This document shows, in pieces, positions 20,156 to 30,156 of a stretch of 64,000 nt of DNA (its first letter is position 1; every line of letters starts with the position of its first letter). The DNA is from UBA2357 sp002344625 (GTDB lineage: Bacteria > Pseudomonadota > Gammaproteobacteria > Burkholderiales > Rhodocyclaceae): positions 1 to 64,000 of the forward strand of contig CALKIH010000041.1 in NCBI GenBank assembly GCA_937995335.1, read 5' to 3'. The notes beneath the pieces were generated by a model, which saw nothing but the letters and a program-made list of their open reading frames with translations, was not told the DNA's origin and did not search any database. The translations under genes and the position numbers were made by a program.

Positions 20156-21071
20156 GGCGCGCGCCCCTCAGGATCGCGAGGCACAACTGGGTGAAGTCGA
20201 GTCCGGCCACGCGTGCCGCCATCGGCACGAGCGAATGGCCAGTCATGCCCGGCGCCGTGTTCATCTCGAGCAGATACGGCTGCCCCTGCTCGTCGATCAT
20301 CAGATCCGCCCGCCCCCAGCCGCGGCAGCCCAGCACCTGCGCACTCTTCATCACCATCGCCTGCAGCTCGGCCTCGCGCTCGGGCGGCAGCCCGCACGGG
20401 CACAGATAACGGGTGTCGTCGCTGAAGTACTTGTGCTGGTAGTCGTAGTTGCCATCCGGCGCCTCGATGCGGATCAGCGGCAGCGCCTGCCCGTCGAGGA
20501 AGGGCGCGGTCAGTTCCGCTCCGCTGATGAAGGCCTCGGCGATCACCATCCGGTCGTAACCGGCCGCCAGCGCCCAGGCCTCGCGCAGCCGCCCGGGCTC
20601 GCAGACCTTGGTCGCGCCCATGCTGGAGCCTTCATGCACCGGCTTGACGAAGATCGGCAAGCCCAGGTCGGCCTCGATCGCCGCCCAGTCGGAATCGGCA
20701 TCGAGAATCGCATAGCGCGGCGTCGGCAAGCCATTTGCCGCCCAGATCATCTTGGTACGCCATTTGTCCATCGACAGGGCCGACGCCATCACGCCACTGC
20801 CGGTGTAGGGAATGCCGAGTACCTCGAGCAAGCCCTGGATCGTGCCATCCTCGCCACCACGGCCATGCAGCACGATGAATGCCCGACCGAAGCCCTCGTC
20901 GCGCAACAAGACCGGGTTGCGCTCGGCCGGATCGAAGGCATGCGCATCGACGCCCGCGGACTGCAACGCCGCCAGGACCGCCCGGCCCGACATCAATGAA
21001 ACCTCGCGCTCGGCCGACGTACCGCCCATCAGGACGGCGACCTTACCGAACGACTCATGTTCCGCGCTCAC
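20148..21071 (-). CDS. ddlB: D-alanine--D-alanine ligase
   Basis: Ddl joins two D-alanines with ATP for the peptidoglycan stem peptide. The 307-residue DdlB-type protein begins with KVAVLMGGTSAEREVSLMSG, has the ATP-grasp loop HEGSSMGATKV, and ends with RADLMIDEQGQPYLLEMNTAPGMTGHSLVP, which includes the Mg2+-binding Glu and Asn. It lies between murC and ftsQ as in other proteobacterial dcw clusters and overlaps murC by 4 bases. Confidence 0.97.
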   Translation of the reverse strand: MSAEHESFGKVAVLMGGTSAEREVSLMSGRAVLAALQSAGVDAHAFDPAERNPVLLRDEGFGRAFIVLHGRGGEDGTIQGLLEVLGIPYTGSGVMASALSMDKWRTKMIWAANGLPTPRYAILDADSDWAAIEADLGLPIFVKPVHEGSSMGATKVCEPGRLREAWALAAGYDRMVIAEAFISGAELTAPFLDGQALPLIRIEAPDGNYDYQHKYFSDDTRYLCPCGLPPEREAELQAMVMKSAQVLGCRGWGRADLMIDEQGQPYLLEMNTAPGMTGHSLVPMAARVAGLDFTQLCLAILRGARLG

Positions 21072-22483
21072 GATGACTCCTCGGCACTGGCCAGTTTTCC
21101 CGGGACGGCGCCGATCGACCCCGCCCCCATGGTGATCACCACATCGCCGTCCTGAACGGCGTTCATGACTTCGGCCGGCAAGTCGGCAACCTGTTCGATG
21201 AACAGCGGCTCGACCTTGCCGGCAAGACGCACCGCACGCGCAAGCGAACGTCCGTCGGCCGCGACCACCGGCGGCTCGCCCGCGGCATAGACTTCACACA
21301 GCAACAAGGCATCGACGGTCGACAGCACCCGCACGAAATCCTCGAAACAGTCGCGGGTGCGTGAGTAACGGTGCGGCTGGAAGGCCAGCACCAGGCGCCG
21401 CCCGGGAAACGCGCCGCGCGCCGCGGCAAGCGTCGCCGCCATCTCGACCGGATGGTGACCGTAGTCGTCAACCAGCGTGAAGCGGCCGCGGGGCGCACCG
21501 TCGGCCGCGACGATCGGCAGATCGCCATAGCGCTGGAAGCGCCGCCCCACCCCCCGGAACTCGGCCAGCGCCTTGATGATCGAGTCGTCGGGCACCTGCA
21601 CTTCGGTCGCAACGGCGATCGCCGCCAGCGCGTTGAGCACGTTGTGAATGCCGGGCAGGTTGAGCTGAATCGGCAGCCGGGTGGTCGAGCCGTTGATCCG
21701 CACCGCGTCGAAATACATGCGCCCCTCGGCCGCGCGGATGTTCTCGGCCCGGATGTTGGCGCTCTCGGACAGGCCGTAGCGAACGATCTGCTTGGATATC
21801 AGCGGGACGATCGAACGCACATGCGGATCGTCCTCGCACAGCACCGCCACGCCGTAGAACGGCAGGTGCTGCAGAAAATCGACGAACGCCTGTTTGAGCC
21901 GGGCGAAGTCGTGGCCATAAGTGTCCATGTGATCGGCGTCGATGTTGGTCACCACCGCGATCACCGGATTGAGCAGCAGGAACGACGCATCCGACTCGTC
22001 CGCCTCGGCCACCAGGAAGTCGCCCTTGCCGAGGCGCGCGTTCGCACCCGCCGCGGTGAGCTTGCCGCCGATCACGAAGGTCGGATCCATGCCGCCCTCG
22101 GCAAGAATGCTCGCGACCAGCGACGTGGTCGTGGTCTTGCCGTGCGTGCCGGCGATCGCCACGCCCTGCTTGAGCCGCATCAGCTCGGCCAGCATCTGGG
22201 CCCGCGGCACGACCGGAACGTGACGCGCGCGCGCAGCCTGCACCTCGGGGTTGTCGTTCTTGACCGCGGTCGATGTCACCACCGCATCGGCCCGCTCGAT
22301 GTGCGCGCCGTCGTGCCCAGTCATCACCCGCACCCCCAGCGCGCGCAAGCGGCGGGTGGCCGCGTTGTCGCCGAGATCCGAGCCGGTGACGGTGAAGCCG
22401 AGATTCACCAGCACCTCGGCGATTCCGCTCATGCCGGCGCCGCCGATGCCGACGAAGTGAATGTGCTTGACCTTGTGTTTCAT
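21068..22483 (-). CDS. murC: UDP-N-acetylmuramate--L-alanine ligase MurC
   Basis: MurC adds L-alanine to UDP-MurNAc. The 471-residue Mur ligase has the N-terminal HFVGIGGAGMSGIAEVL UDP-binding motif, the ATP loop GTHGKTTTTSLVASIL, the central DADHMDTYGHD region and the C-terminal LVDDYGHHPVEM block. It overlaps murG upstream and ddl downstream by 4 bases each. Confidence 0.97.
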   Translation of the reverse strand: MKHKVKHIHFVGIGGAGMSGIAEVLVNLGFTVTGSDLGDNAATRRLRALGVRVMTGHDGAHIERADAVVTSTAVKNDNPEVQAARARHVPVVPRAQMLAELMRLKQGVAIAGTHGKTTTTSLVASILAEGGMDPTFVIGGKLTAAGANARLGKGDFLVAEADESDASFLLLNPVIAVVTNIDADHMDTYGHDFARLKQAFVDFLQHLPFYGVAVLCEDDPHVRSIVPLISKQIVRYGLSESANIRAENIRAAEGRMYFDAVRINGSTTRLPIQLNLPGIHNVLNALAAIAVATEVQVPDDSIIKALAEFRGVGRRFQRYGDLPIVAADGAPRGRFTLVDDYGHHPVEMAATLAAARGAFPGRRLVLAFQPHRYSRTRDCFEDFVRVLSTVDALLLCEVYAAGEPPVVAADGRSLARAVRLAGKVEPLFIEQVADLPAEVMNAVQDGDVVITMGAGSIGAVPGKLASAEESS

Positions 22484-23550
22484 GCTTTATCTCCGCTGGC
22501 GAGCGTCTCGCACACTTCGGCGACCGCCGCCGCGGCCTGCGGCCGGGCGAGCGCCCGCGCAGCTTCGGCCATCGACAGCAGGCGGTCGCGGCCCAGCGAG
22601 GTGAGGGTGTACGCGAGCGACGCCGCGTCGAGTCGATCCTGAGGCATCAGGACGGCCGCACCTTGCTGCGACAGGAAGCGCGCGTTGACGGTCTGGTGAT
22701 CGTCGACCGCGTGCGGGAACGGCACCAGCACACTCGCCACCCCGACCGCGGCCAGTTCGGCGACCGTGAGGGCACCCGCGCGGCACACCACCAGATCGGC
22801 CTCGGCATAGCGGGCCGCCATGTCGTCGATGAAAGACAGCAGTTCGCCCTCCACGCCGGCCCGGGCATAGGCCAGCCGCAACGCCTCGAGCTGCTTGGCT
22901 CCGGCCTGGTGGGTCACCTGTGGTCGCAGTTCCGGGGCAATCAAGGCCAGCGCCGCCGGCACGGTGTCGTTGAGCACCGCCGCCCCCAGGCTGCCCCCCA
23001 CCACCAGCAGACGCAGCTGACCACTGCGCCCCGCAAGGCGCGCCCGCGGCGGGGCCACGGCCGCGATTTCGGCGCGCACCGGATTGCCGACCCAGCGTGC
23101 CTTGCCGAGCACCTCCGGAAAACCGCTCAGGACCCGGTCCGCGACCCCGGCCAGCACCCGGTTCGCAAGGCCGGCGACCGCGTTCTGCTCATGCAACACC
23201 AGCGGCCGCCCGGTCAGCGCCGCCATCATCCCGCCGGGAAAGCTCACATACCCGCCCATACCCAGAACCACATCCGGTTTCACCTGGCGCAGCGCCCGCA
23301 GCGCCTGCCAGAATCCGCGCAGGAGATTCATGGGCAGCAGCAGTTTGCGCAACAAACCCTTGCCGCGCAGCGCGCCGAAGCGCACCCAGACCGTTTCGTA
23401 GCCTTGCTCCGGCACCAGGCGCGCCTCCATGCCGTCGGCGTTGCCCATCCACACGATCCGCCAGCCGCTCGCACGCAGGCACTCGGCCACCGCGATGCCG
23501 GGAAAGATGTGTCCGCCGGTGCCGCCCGCCATCACCATCAGGGTCCTCAT
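22480..23550 (-). CDS. murG: UDP-GlcNAc:lipid I N-acetylglucosaminyltransferase MurG
   Basis: MurG converts lipid I to lipid II at the inner face of the cytoplasmic membrane. The 356-residue GT28 protein has the N-terminal glycine loop VMAGGTGGHIFPGIAVAE, the second loop GMGGYVSFPGGMMA, the third LLVVGGSLGAAVLND, and the donor site CRAGALTVAELAAVGVASVLVPFPHAVDDHQ. ATG 23550 overlaps the ftsW stop by 4 bases; the open frame continues far upstream only as an alternative frame of ftsW. Confidence 0.97.
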   Translation of the reverse strand: MRTLMVMAGGTGGHIFPGIAVAECLRASGWRIVWMGNADGMEARLVPEQGYETVWVRFGALRGKGLLRKLLLPMNLLRGFWQALRALRQVKPDVVLGMGGYVSFPGGMMAALTGRPLVLHEQNAVAGLANRVLAGVADRVLSGFPEVLGKARWVGNPVRAEIAAVAPPRARLAGRSGQLRLLVVGGSLGAAVLNDTVPAALALIAPELRPQVTHQAGAKQLEALRLAYARAGVEGELLSFIDDMAARYAEADLVVCRAGALTVAELAAVGVASVLVPFPHAVDDHQTVNARFLSQQGAAVLMPQDRLDAASLAYTLTSLGRDRLLSMAEAARALARPQAAAAVAEVCETLASGDKA

Positions 23551-24770
23551 ACCGTCACCCCGCGCTTGAGCTGGCGCACTTCCCAATCGACCCGCAACAG
23601 GATCGCCACGGCAAGGCAGTTGGCGACGATCGCCGAGCCACCGAAGCTCATCAGCGGCAAGGTCAGGCCCTTGGTCGGCAGCAGGCCCATGTTCACGCCC
23701 ATGTTGATGAAGGACTGCACGCCCAGCCACAGCCCGATGCCCATCGCCACCAGGCCCGAGAAATAGCGCTCGAGCTTGATCGCCTCGCGCCCGATCGAGA
23801 ATGCCCGCTGCACCAGGATCGCAAACAGCGCGATCACGACCAACACGCCGGCGAAACCGAGCTCCTCCGCGATCACCGCAAGCAGAAAGTCGGTATGCGC
23901 TTCCGGCAGGTAGAACAGCTTTTCCACGCTCGCCCCGAGTCCGACACCGAACCACTCGCCGCGCCCGAACGCAATCAACGCATGCGAGAGCTGGTAGCCC
24001 TTGCCGAAGGCGTCCTGCCACGGATCCATGAAACCGAAGAGCCGGTCGCGGCGGTAGGGCGACAGCCAGATCAGCAGCAGGAAGCCGATCACGGCGACGA
24101 TCGCGAGCAGGATGAACACCCGCACATTGATGCCGCCGAGGAACAAGACCCCGAACGCGATGCAGGTGATCACCACGAAGGCACCGAAATCCGGCTCCTT
24201 GAGCAACAGGAACCCGACCAGCAGAATCACCACCGCCATCGGCATGAAACCGCGCCGGAAGCTGCCCATGTCGGGCAGCTTGCGCACCGTGTAATCCGCG
24301 GCATAGAGCACGGCGAAGATCTTCATCAACTCGGACGGCTGCAGGTTGATCGGCCCGAGGTTCAGCCAGCGCTGCGCGCCATTGACCTCGCGACCGATGC
24401 CGGGCACCAGCACCAGCACCAGCAGCAGCACGCCAAACAGGAACAGCCACGGTGCGAACTGCTGCCATTGCCGCATCGAGAAGCGGAAGGCGAGCAGCGC
24501 GACCGCCACCCCGACCGCAACGAAGATGCTGTGCCGCAACAGGAAAAAGTGTGACTGGTTGCCGGTGAAGCGACTGCCCTCGGCAATCGCGATCGACGAC
24601 GAGAACACCATCACCAAACCGAGCATCAACAGCCCGACCGCGGCCCAGATCAACAGGGGATCGAGCTCGCGAATCGTGTCCGACGGGCGCATCAGGCGCT
24701 CGACCGCGCGGCCGGCCTCGGAACTCCTACCCGCACCGGGCAAGGGAAGAATGCCGGCCACGCGCCTCAT
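23547..24770 (-). CDS. ftsW: Lipid II polymerase / cell division protein FtsW
   Basis: FtsW is the SEDS-family septal peptidoglycan polymerase working with FtsI. The 407-residue protein has a short basic N-terminus, about ten transmembrane helices, the KNKGQ-like block WLNLGPINLQPSELMKI with the FTSW/RODA/SPOVE pattern, and the C-terminal MNMGLLPTKGLTLPLMSFGGSAIVAN region. ATG 24770 overlaps murD by 4 bases; a second possible start (MRPSDTIREL) lies about 26 codons in. Confidence 0.96.
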   Translation of the reverse strand: MRRVAGILPLPGAGRSSEAGRAVERLMRPSDTIRELDPLLIWAAVGLLMLGLVMVFSSSIAIAEGSRFTGNQSHFFLLRHSIFVAVGVAVALLAFRFSMRQWQQFAPWLFLFGVLLLVLVLVPGIGREVNGAQRWLNLGPINLQPSELMKIFAVLYAADYTVRKLPDMGSFRRGFMPMAVVILLVGFLLLKEPDFGAFVVITCIAFGVLFLGGINVRVFILLAIVAVIGFLLLIWLSPYRRDRLFGFMDPWQDAFGKGYQLSHALIAFGRGEWFGVGLGASVEKLFYLPEAHTDFLLAVIAEELGFAGVLVVIALFAILVQRAFSIGREAIKLERYFSGLVAMGIGLWLGVQSFINMGVNMGLLPTKGLTLPLMSFGGSAIVANCLAVAILLRVDWEVRQLKRGVTV

Positions 24771-26158
24771 TGCGCCACCACCCCGGGCAGACTCTTGACA
24801 GCGGCGACGAACACCTCGGCGCGATGCGCGTAGCTGCGGAACATGTCCAGGCTCGCGCATGCGGGCGAAAGCAGCACGGCGTCACCGGCCTGTGCCAGGC
24901 GGTTCGCCGCCGCCACCGCGGCGCTCATGTCCGGCGCATGCACCAGGGCCGGTCCGCAGCCTTCGAGCGCGCGTTCGATCACCGCCGCATCCCGGCCGAT
25001 CAACACTACGGCCCGCCCGTGTTCGGCCACCGCCTTGCGCAACGGCGAAAAGTCCTGCCCCTTGCCGTCCCCGCCCGCGATCAGCACCACCGGCCGCCCG
25101 AGGCCCTCGAGCGCGGCCAGCGTCGCGCCGACATTGGTGCCCTTCGAGTCGTCGTAGAACACGACCCCGTCGGTGCGGCGCGCGACCGCCTCGACCCGAT
25201 GGGCGAGCCCGCCGAAAGCGCGCAATTCGGCCAGCATCGGCTCGATCGCGGCACCGACGGCCCCGGCCAGTGCCAGCGCGGCCAGTGCGTTGCAGTGATT
25301 GTGGCGCCCCGCCAGCCGCATATCGCCGACCGGCAGCAGCATCACATCACCGCGGGCAAGCCAGTCGCCATCGCCACGCCGCACGATGCCGAAGTCGGCG
25401 GGCGACGGCGGCGCGCCTGCCCCGAAGCCGATCACCCTGCGACCGTCGCTCGCCATCGCCCCGACACGGGGGTCGTCGCGATTGATGACTTGGGTGCCGC
25501 CACCGGCAAAGATCCGGGCCTTGACGGCCGCGTAGTTCTCCAGATTGCCGTGGCGGTCGAGGTGATCGTCGGTCACGTTCAGCACCGTCGCCGCATCGGG
25601 TTCGAGCCCCTGCATCGTCTCCAGTTGGAAGCTCGACAGCTCCAGCACCCAGCAGTCGGGCAGCCCGGTGCCTGCATCGAGGCGATCGGCCAGCACCCCG
25701 AGCGCCGCCGGGCTGATGTTGCCGGCCGCTACCGCGTCGAATCCGGCGGCGCGGCAAAGCGCGGCCGTCAGAGCGGTCGTGGTGGTCTTGCCATTGGTGC
25801 CGGTGATCGCAATGATGCGCGGCCGCTCGCCGAGCTCGTCCAGCGCGGCGGCGAACAAACTCATCTCGCCGCAAATCGCGATGCCGCGCGCGCGCGCAGC
25901 CGCCACGACCGCCACGCTGGGATCGATACCGGGGCTGAGGGCGAGCAGGTCGATGCCGTCCAGCAGTTGCTCGCCGAACGGCCCGAGTACGCGCTCGGCC
26001 GCCGGGCACGCATGCGCCAGCGTCGCAAGCCCGGGCGGGTCGTCGCGGGTATCGGCGACACGGACGCGTGCGCCCTGGCGGCTGCACCAGCGTGCCATCG
26101 CGAGACCCGACTCGCCGAGGCCCAGGACCAGCACCGAGGATGCGGAAAGCGCTTTCAT
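24767..26158 (-). CDS. murD: UDP-N-acetylmuramoylalanine--D-glutamate ligase MurD
   Basis: MurD adds D-glutamate to UDP-MurNAc-L-Ala. The 463-residue product has an N-terminal VLVLGLGESGLAMARW dinucleotide-like fold, the ATP loop ITGTNGKTTTTALTAALC, NVTDDHLDRHGNLENYAAVK and the C-terminal FYDDSKGTNVGATLAALEGL and LLSPACASLDMFRSYAHRAEVF blocks. It overlaps mraY and ftsW by 4 bases each. ATG 26158 gives the usual start. Confidence 0.97.
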   Translation of the reverse strand: MKALSASSVLVLGLGESGLAMARWCSRQGARVRVADTRDDPPGLATLAHACPAAERVLGPFGEQLLDGIDLLALSPGIDPSVAVVAAARARGIAICGEMSLFAAALDELGERPRIIAITGTNGKTTTTALTAALCRAAGFDAVAAGNISPAALGVLADRLDAGTGLPDCWVLELSSFQLETMQGLEPDAATVLNVTDDHLDRHGNLENYAAVKARIFAGGGTQVINRDDPRVGAMASDGRRVIGFGAGAPPSPADFGIVRRGDGDWLARGDVMLLPVGDMRLAGRHNHCNALAALALAGAVGAAIEPMLAELRAFGGLAHRVEAVARRTDGVVFYDDSKGTNVGATLAALEGLGRPVVLIAGGDGKGQDFSPLRKAVAEHGRAVVLIGRDAAVIERALEGCGPALVHAPDMSAAVAAANRLAQAGDAVLLSPACASLDMFRSYAHRAEVFVAAVKSLPGVVAQ

Positions 26159-27243
26159 CTGAGCTTGAGAGAAGAAAGTCCGAACAGCACCAGCATCAGC
26201 GTGATGATCCAGAACCGCACCACCACCTGGGTCTCCTTCCAACCACCCAGTTCATAGTGGTGATGAAGCGGAGCCATGCGGAAGATCCGTTTGCCACCGG
26301 TCGCGCGGAAGTACACCACCTGCAGCATCACCGACAGCGTTTCGGCCACGAACAGGCCGCCCATGATGAACAGCACGATTTCCTGGCGCACCACGACCGC
26401 GACGGTGCCCAGCGCCGCCCCCAGCGCCAGCGCGCCGACGTCGCCCATAAACACCTCGGCCGGATAGGCGTTGAACCACAGGAAACCCAGCCCCGCGCCG
26501 CAGATCGCGCCGCACAGCACCGCCAGTTCGCCGGCGCCGGCGATGTAGGGCACCCCGAGGTATTTCGCGAAACCGGCGTGACCGGCCACATAGGCGAAGA
26601 TCGCCAGCGCGCCGGCGACCATCACGGTCGGCATGATCGCGAGCCCGTCGAGCCCGTCGGTGAGATTGACGGCATGACTGGTGCCGTTGATCACGAAATA
26701 CGACAGCGCGACGAAGCCCAGCAGGCCCAGCGGGTAGCTCACGGCCTTAAAGAAGGGCACGATCAGTTCGGTCTGCGCCGGTTCGGTGGCCGTCAGCGCC
26801 AGCACCAGGCCCGCCACCAGCGCGATCAGCGAGGTCCACAGGTACTTCCAGCGGCTCGCCAGGCCCTTCGGGTCGCGGTGGACGACCTTCTTCCAGTCGT
26901 CCACCCAGCCGACCGCGCCGAATCCGAGCGTGACCAGCAAGGTCACCCATACGTAGAGATTGCGCAGATCGCCCCACAGCAGCGTGGTCGCGCCGATCGC
27001 GATCAGGATCAACGCGCCGCCCATGGTCGGCGTGCCCGCCTTGGTGAGGTGGGACTTGGGGCCGTCGTCGCGCACCGCCTGGCCGATCTTCTTGAAGGTG
27101 AGCCAGCGGATCAAGGGTGGACCGAACACGAACGAGATCAGCAGCGCCGTCATCGCGGCGAGCACCGTCCGCAAGGTGATGTAGCCGAAGACGTTGAAGG
27201 CGCGGATGTCCTGGCCCAGCCACAGCGCAAGTTCAAGCAGCAT
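26155..27243 (-). CDS. mraY: Phospho-N-acetylmuramoyl-pentapeptide transferase MraY
   Basis: MraY moves phospho-MurNAc-pentapeptide to undecaprenyl phosphate, making lipid I. The 362-residue polytopic protein has KAGTPTMGGALILI, the DDWKK motif, the active-site segment NLTDGLDGLAIMPTV and the C-terminal APLHHHYELGGWKETQVVVRFW block with the conserved His triplet. ATG 27243 overlaps murF by 11 bases; upstream in-frame Met codons lie inside murF. Confidence 0.97.
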   Translation of the reverse strand: MLLELALWLGQDIRAFNVFGYITLRTVLAAMTALLISFVFGPPLIRWLTFKKIGQAVRDDGPKSHLTKAGTPTMGGALILIAIGATTLLWGDLRNLYVWVTLLVTLGFGAVGWVDDWKKVVHRDPKGLASRWKYLWTSLIALVAGLVLALTATEPAQTELIVPFFKAVSYPLGLLGFVALSYFVINGTSHAVNLTDGLDGLAIMPTVMVAGALAIFAYVAGHAGFAKYLGVPYIAGAGELAVLCGAICGAGLGFLWFNAYPAEVFMGDVGALALGAALGTVAVVVRQEIVLFIMGGLFVAETLSVMLQVVYFRATGGKRIFRMAPLHHHYELGGWKETQVVVRFWIITLMLVLFGLSSLKLR

Positions 27244-28648
27244 TGGAACCCCCAATGTTGGAAGGGTCGTCATTGTGCACTGCCGCAAGAAGATCGGCTA
27301 CCCGCTCCATGCGCATGAACCTCGAGCCTTTCACCAACACGACCGTGTCGGCATCGAGAAGCTTGGCGAGCCCCGCGGCCAGCGCCTCGGGCGTCTTGAA
27401 ATGCTGGGCGCCTTCGCCGAAATTGCGCACCGCGATCGCGCTCATGTCGCCGAGCGCGAAGAGCCCGTCGATGCCCTTGCTCTTCGCATAGCCGCCGATC
27501 TCGTCGTGCAACTGGGCACTGCCGTCGCCGACTTCGCCCATGTCGCCCATGACGAGGAAGGTACGCCCCGGCGTGCTTGCCAGCACGTCGATGCCCGCCC
27601 GCATCGAATCCGGATTGGCGTTGTAGGAATCATCGAGAATCAAGGCCCCGGCGTGCCCGGCGCGACGCTGCAGCCGCCCTTTCACGCCGCCGAAGGCGCC
27701 GAGCCCGGTGACGACGTCGTCCAGGCTCACGCCGACCGCAAGGCAGCATGCCGCAGCGGCCAAGGCATTGCCGGCATTGTGCGCACCCGGCACCTGGAGC
27801 CGCAATGTGGCGCTTTCGTCGCCGACGGTCAGCACGATCACCGACCCCAGGCCTTGCAGCGCGACACGCCCCCGCACGTCCGCCGCGCCCGAGCCGCCGA
27901 AGCCGATTACCTGTCGCCCCGCATTGAGGGCACGCCACAGCGGCGCATGCACGTCGTCGGCATTCACCACGGCCACGCCGGTCGCGCCCAGGCCGGCGTA
28001 GATCGCCCCCTTTTCCTCGGCGATCTGCTGCAGCGTACCCATCCCGGCGAGGTGGGCACGCTGGGCGTTATTGACCACCGCGACGGTCGGGCGCGCGATG
28101 TCGGTCAGATAGCCGATCTCGCCGGGGTGATTCATGCCCATCTCGATGACCGCGGCACGATGGTGATCACGCAGCTCGAGCAAGGTCAGCGGCAGGCCGA
28201 TGTCGTTGTTCAGGTTGCCGCGGGTCGCGAGCACGTCCGCCTCGCCGAATCCTTCGCGCACGCAGCGGGCACGCAGAATCGCCGCGCACATTTCCTTGAC
28301 CGTCGTCTTGCCATTGCTGCCGGTGATCCCGATCACGGGCAGCGCGAAGCGCGCGCGCCAATGCGCGGCAAGGCGGCCGAGCGCCAGACGGGTGTCGTCC
28401 ACGATCAGCAGCGGCACCCCGCCGTGATCCTCGCCGCCGTCGAACCAGGTGCGGTCGACCATCGCGGCGCCGGCCCCGAGCTCACCGGCCTGGGCCACGA
28501 AGCGATGGCCGTCGAAATGCTCGCCACGCAGCGCGACGAACAGTGCGCCCGCACGCATCCTGCGCGAATCGGTGACGACGCAGCCGAACTCGCCATTACC
28601 TTGGGCACGGGCATTCAGGGCAAGGGCCGCCTCCTGCAGGCTCATCAT
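27233..28648 (-). CDS. murF: UDP-MurNAc-tripeptide--D-alanyl-D-alanine ligase MurF
   Basis: MurF adds D-Ala-D-Ala, completing the pentapeptide precursor. The 471-residue Mur ligase has DSRRMRAGALFVALRGEHFDGH in the N-terminal domain, the ATP loop GITGSNGKTTVKEM, MGMNHPGEIGYL and ILDDSYNANPDSMRAGIDVL. Two ATG codons in tandem (28648 and 28645) overlap the murE stop; the first gives a 4-base overlap. It overlaps mraY by 11 bases. Confidence 0.97.
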   Translation of the reverse strand: MMSLQEAALALNARAQGNGEFGCVVTDSRRMRAGALFVALRGEHFDGHRFVAQAGELGAGAAMVDRTWFDGGEDHGGVPLLIVDDTRLALGRLAAHWRARFALPVIGITGSNGKTTVKEMCAAILRARCVREGFGEADVLATRGNLNNDIGLPLTLLELRDHHRAAVIEMGMNHPGEIGYLTDIARPTVAVVNNAQRAHLAGMGTLQQIAEEKGAIYAGLGATGVAVVNADDVHAPLWRALNAGRQVIGFGGSGAADVRGRVALQGLGSVIVLTVGDESATLRLQVPGAHNAGNALAAAACCLAVGVSLDDVVTGLGAFGGVKGRLQRRAGHAGALILDDSYNANPDSMRAGIDVLASTPGRTFLVMGDMGEVGDGSAQLHDEIGGYAKSKGIDGLFALGDMSAIAVRNFGEGAQHFKTPEALAAGLAKLLDADTVVLVKGSRFMRMERVADLLAAVHNDDPSNIGGSNAA

Positions 28649-30156
28649 CTTGGCGCGTCCTCCCGCGTCTGCCAGGCGAGCAGGCTCCTGGCCGCCTCTT
28701 CGCCATCGGAGAACGGGTGGCGCCGTCCGCACACTTCTTGATACGGTTCGTGCCCCTTGCCGGCCAGCACCACCACGTCATCGGCGCCCGCCTCGACGAT
28801 CGCGGTGCGGATCGCCGCGGCGCGGTCCGGGATCGTTTCAGCCGCGCACCCGGCGGCCTGGACGATGTCGCCGATGATCGCGAGCGGCTCCTCGCTGCGC
28901 GGGTTGTCACTGGTGACGATCACCCGATCGGCGAGACGCGCGGCGATTTCGCCCATGAGCGGACGCTTGCCCCGGTCACGATCACCCCCGCAGCCGAAGA
29001 CGCACGCAAGGCGCCCGCCGCGCGCCACCGCCGTCGGCCGGGCGGCCTCGAGCACCTTGGCGAGCGCATCCGGAGAATGGGCGTAGTCGACGATGACCAG
29101 GGGCTCGCCAATGCCGCCGATCAACTGCATCCGGCCGGCCGGCGGCGTGAGGCGGGCGATCACCCGCGCCACGTCGGCCAGGGGTACGTCGCGCGCGAGC
29201 AAGGCCCCGATGACCGACAACAGATTGGAAACATTGAACTCGGCAACCAGCTTGGCCTGCACGTCGACGCGTTCGCCCTGCCAGGCGAGCGCGAACTTCA
29301 GCCCCGCGGGCACCATGCGCAGGTCGTGGGCAACGAGCATGCGAGCCCCCGCGATCGTGCTGCTCGAACCGGGCACGCACGAGCATGCGATGACGTCGAG
29401 CCCGCCGCCCACCAATCGGCCCGCCAGCGCCAGCCCGAACGAATCGTCGACATTGACGACCGCGTGCGCGAGGCCGGGCTGCTGGAACAAAGCCGCCTTG
29501 GCCGCGCCATAGCGCGCCATGTCGCCGTGATAGTCGAGATGGTCGCGCGAAAGATTGGTGAACACCGCCACATCGAACAGCACGCCATTCACCCGCCCCT
29601 GCTCCAGGCCGATCGACGACACTTCCATGACCGCCGCGGTCGCGCCCTGGGCGCGGAAGTCGGCGAGGAATCGATGCAGTTCGAGCGCATCGGGCGTGGT
29701 ATTCACCGGGTCGCTGAGCTGGCCCGGAAAGCCGTTGCCGAGCGTTCCGATCACGCCGCACGGCAGGCCGAGATCGGCAAGCGCCCGTGCGAGCCACTGG
29801 GTGACGGTGGTCTTGCCGTTCGTACCTGTCACGCCGACCGTCCACAGCGCCGCAGACGGACGACCGAAGATCTCGTGGGCGAGATGGCCGGCCACATGGC
29901 GCAGACTTTCGACGCCGATCGAGGGCTGCGGCAACGGGTCGGCAACGAATCCGTCGCCGCATTCCCACACGACCGCGGCGGCCCCATTGGCTACCGCGGC
30001 AGGGATGAATTTTCTCCCGTCCGTGGCAAAACCCGGCCACGCGGCAAAGACATCGCCATGCGCGAGCTTGCGCGAATCGGCAGTGATGCTCGAGGGCGTC
30101 ACGCCCTGGTCACGCAGGCGCGCCAGGATCTCGAGCGCATAGGGGCTGCTGCTCAC
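28645..30156 (-). CDS. murE: UDP-MurNAc-L-alanyl-D-glutamate--2,6-diaminopimelate ligase MurE
   Basis: MurE adds the third stem-peptide residue. The 503-residue protein has DSRKLAHGDVFAAWPG, the ATP loop GVTGTNGKTTVTQWLA, NLSRDHLDYHGDMARY and, near the C-terminus, SDNPRSEEP: the DNPR motif marks enzymes that add meso-diaminopimelate rather than lysine. The start is GTG 30156 in a GTGA overlap with the ftsI stop; the frame stays open to 30795 only as an out-of-frame reading of ftsI. Confidence 0.96.
   Translation of the reverse strand: MSSSPYALEILARLRDQGVTPSSITADSRKLAHGDVFAAWPGFATDGRKFIPAAVANGAAAVVWECGDGFVADPLPQPSIGVESLRHVAGHLAHEIFGRPSAALWTVGVTGTNGKTTVTQWLARALADLGLPCGVIGTLGNGFPGQLSDPVNTTPDALELHRFLADFRAQGATAAVMEVSSIGLEQGRVNGVLFDVAVFTNLSRDHLDYHGDMARYGAAKAALFQQPGLAHAVVNVDDSFGLALAGRLVGGGLDVIACSCVPGSSSTIAGARMLVAHDLRMVPAGLKFALAWQGERVDVQAKLVAEFNVSNLLSVIGALLARDVPLADVARVIARLTPPAGRMQLIGGIGEPLVIVDYAHSPDALAKVLEAARPTAVARGGRLACVFGCGGDRDRGKRPLMGEIAARLADRVIVTSDNPRSEEPLAIIGDIVQAAGCAAETIPDRAAAIRTAIVEAGADDVVVLAGKGHEPYQEVCGRRHPFSDGEEAARSLLAWQTREDAPR

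Noticed and set aside
22480..24468. murG open frame extended to 662 codons
   Set aside because: The extra 306 codons are an alternative frame of ftsW; the murG glycine loop begins at ATG 23550.
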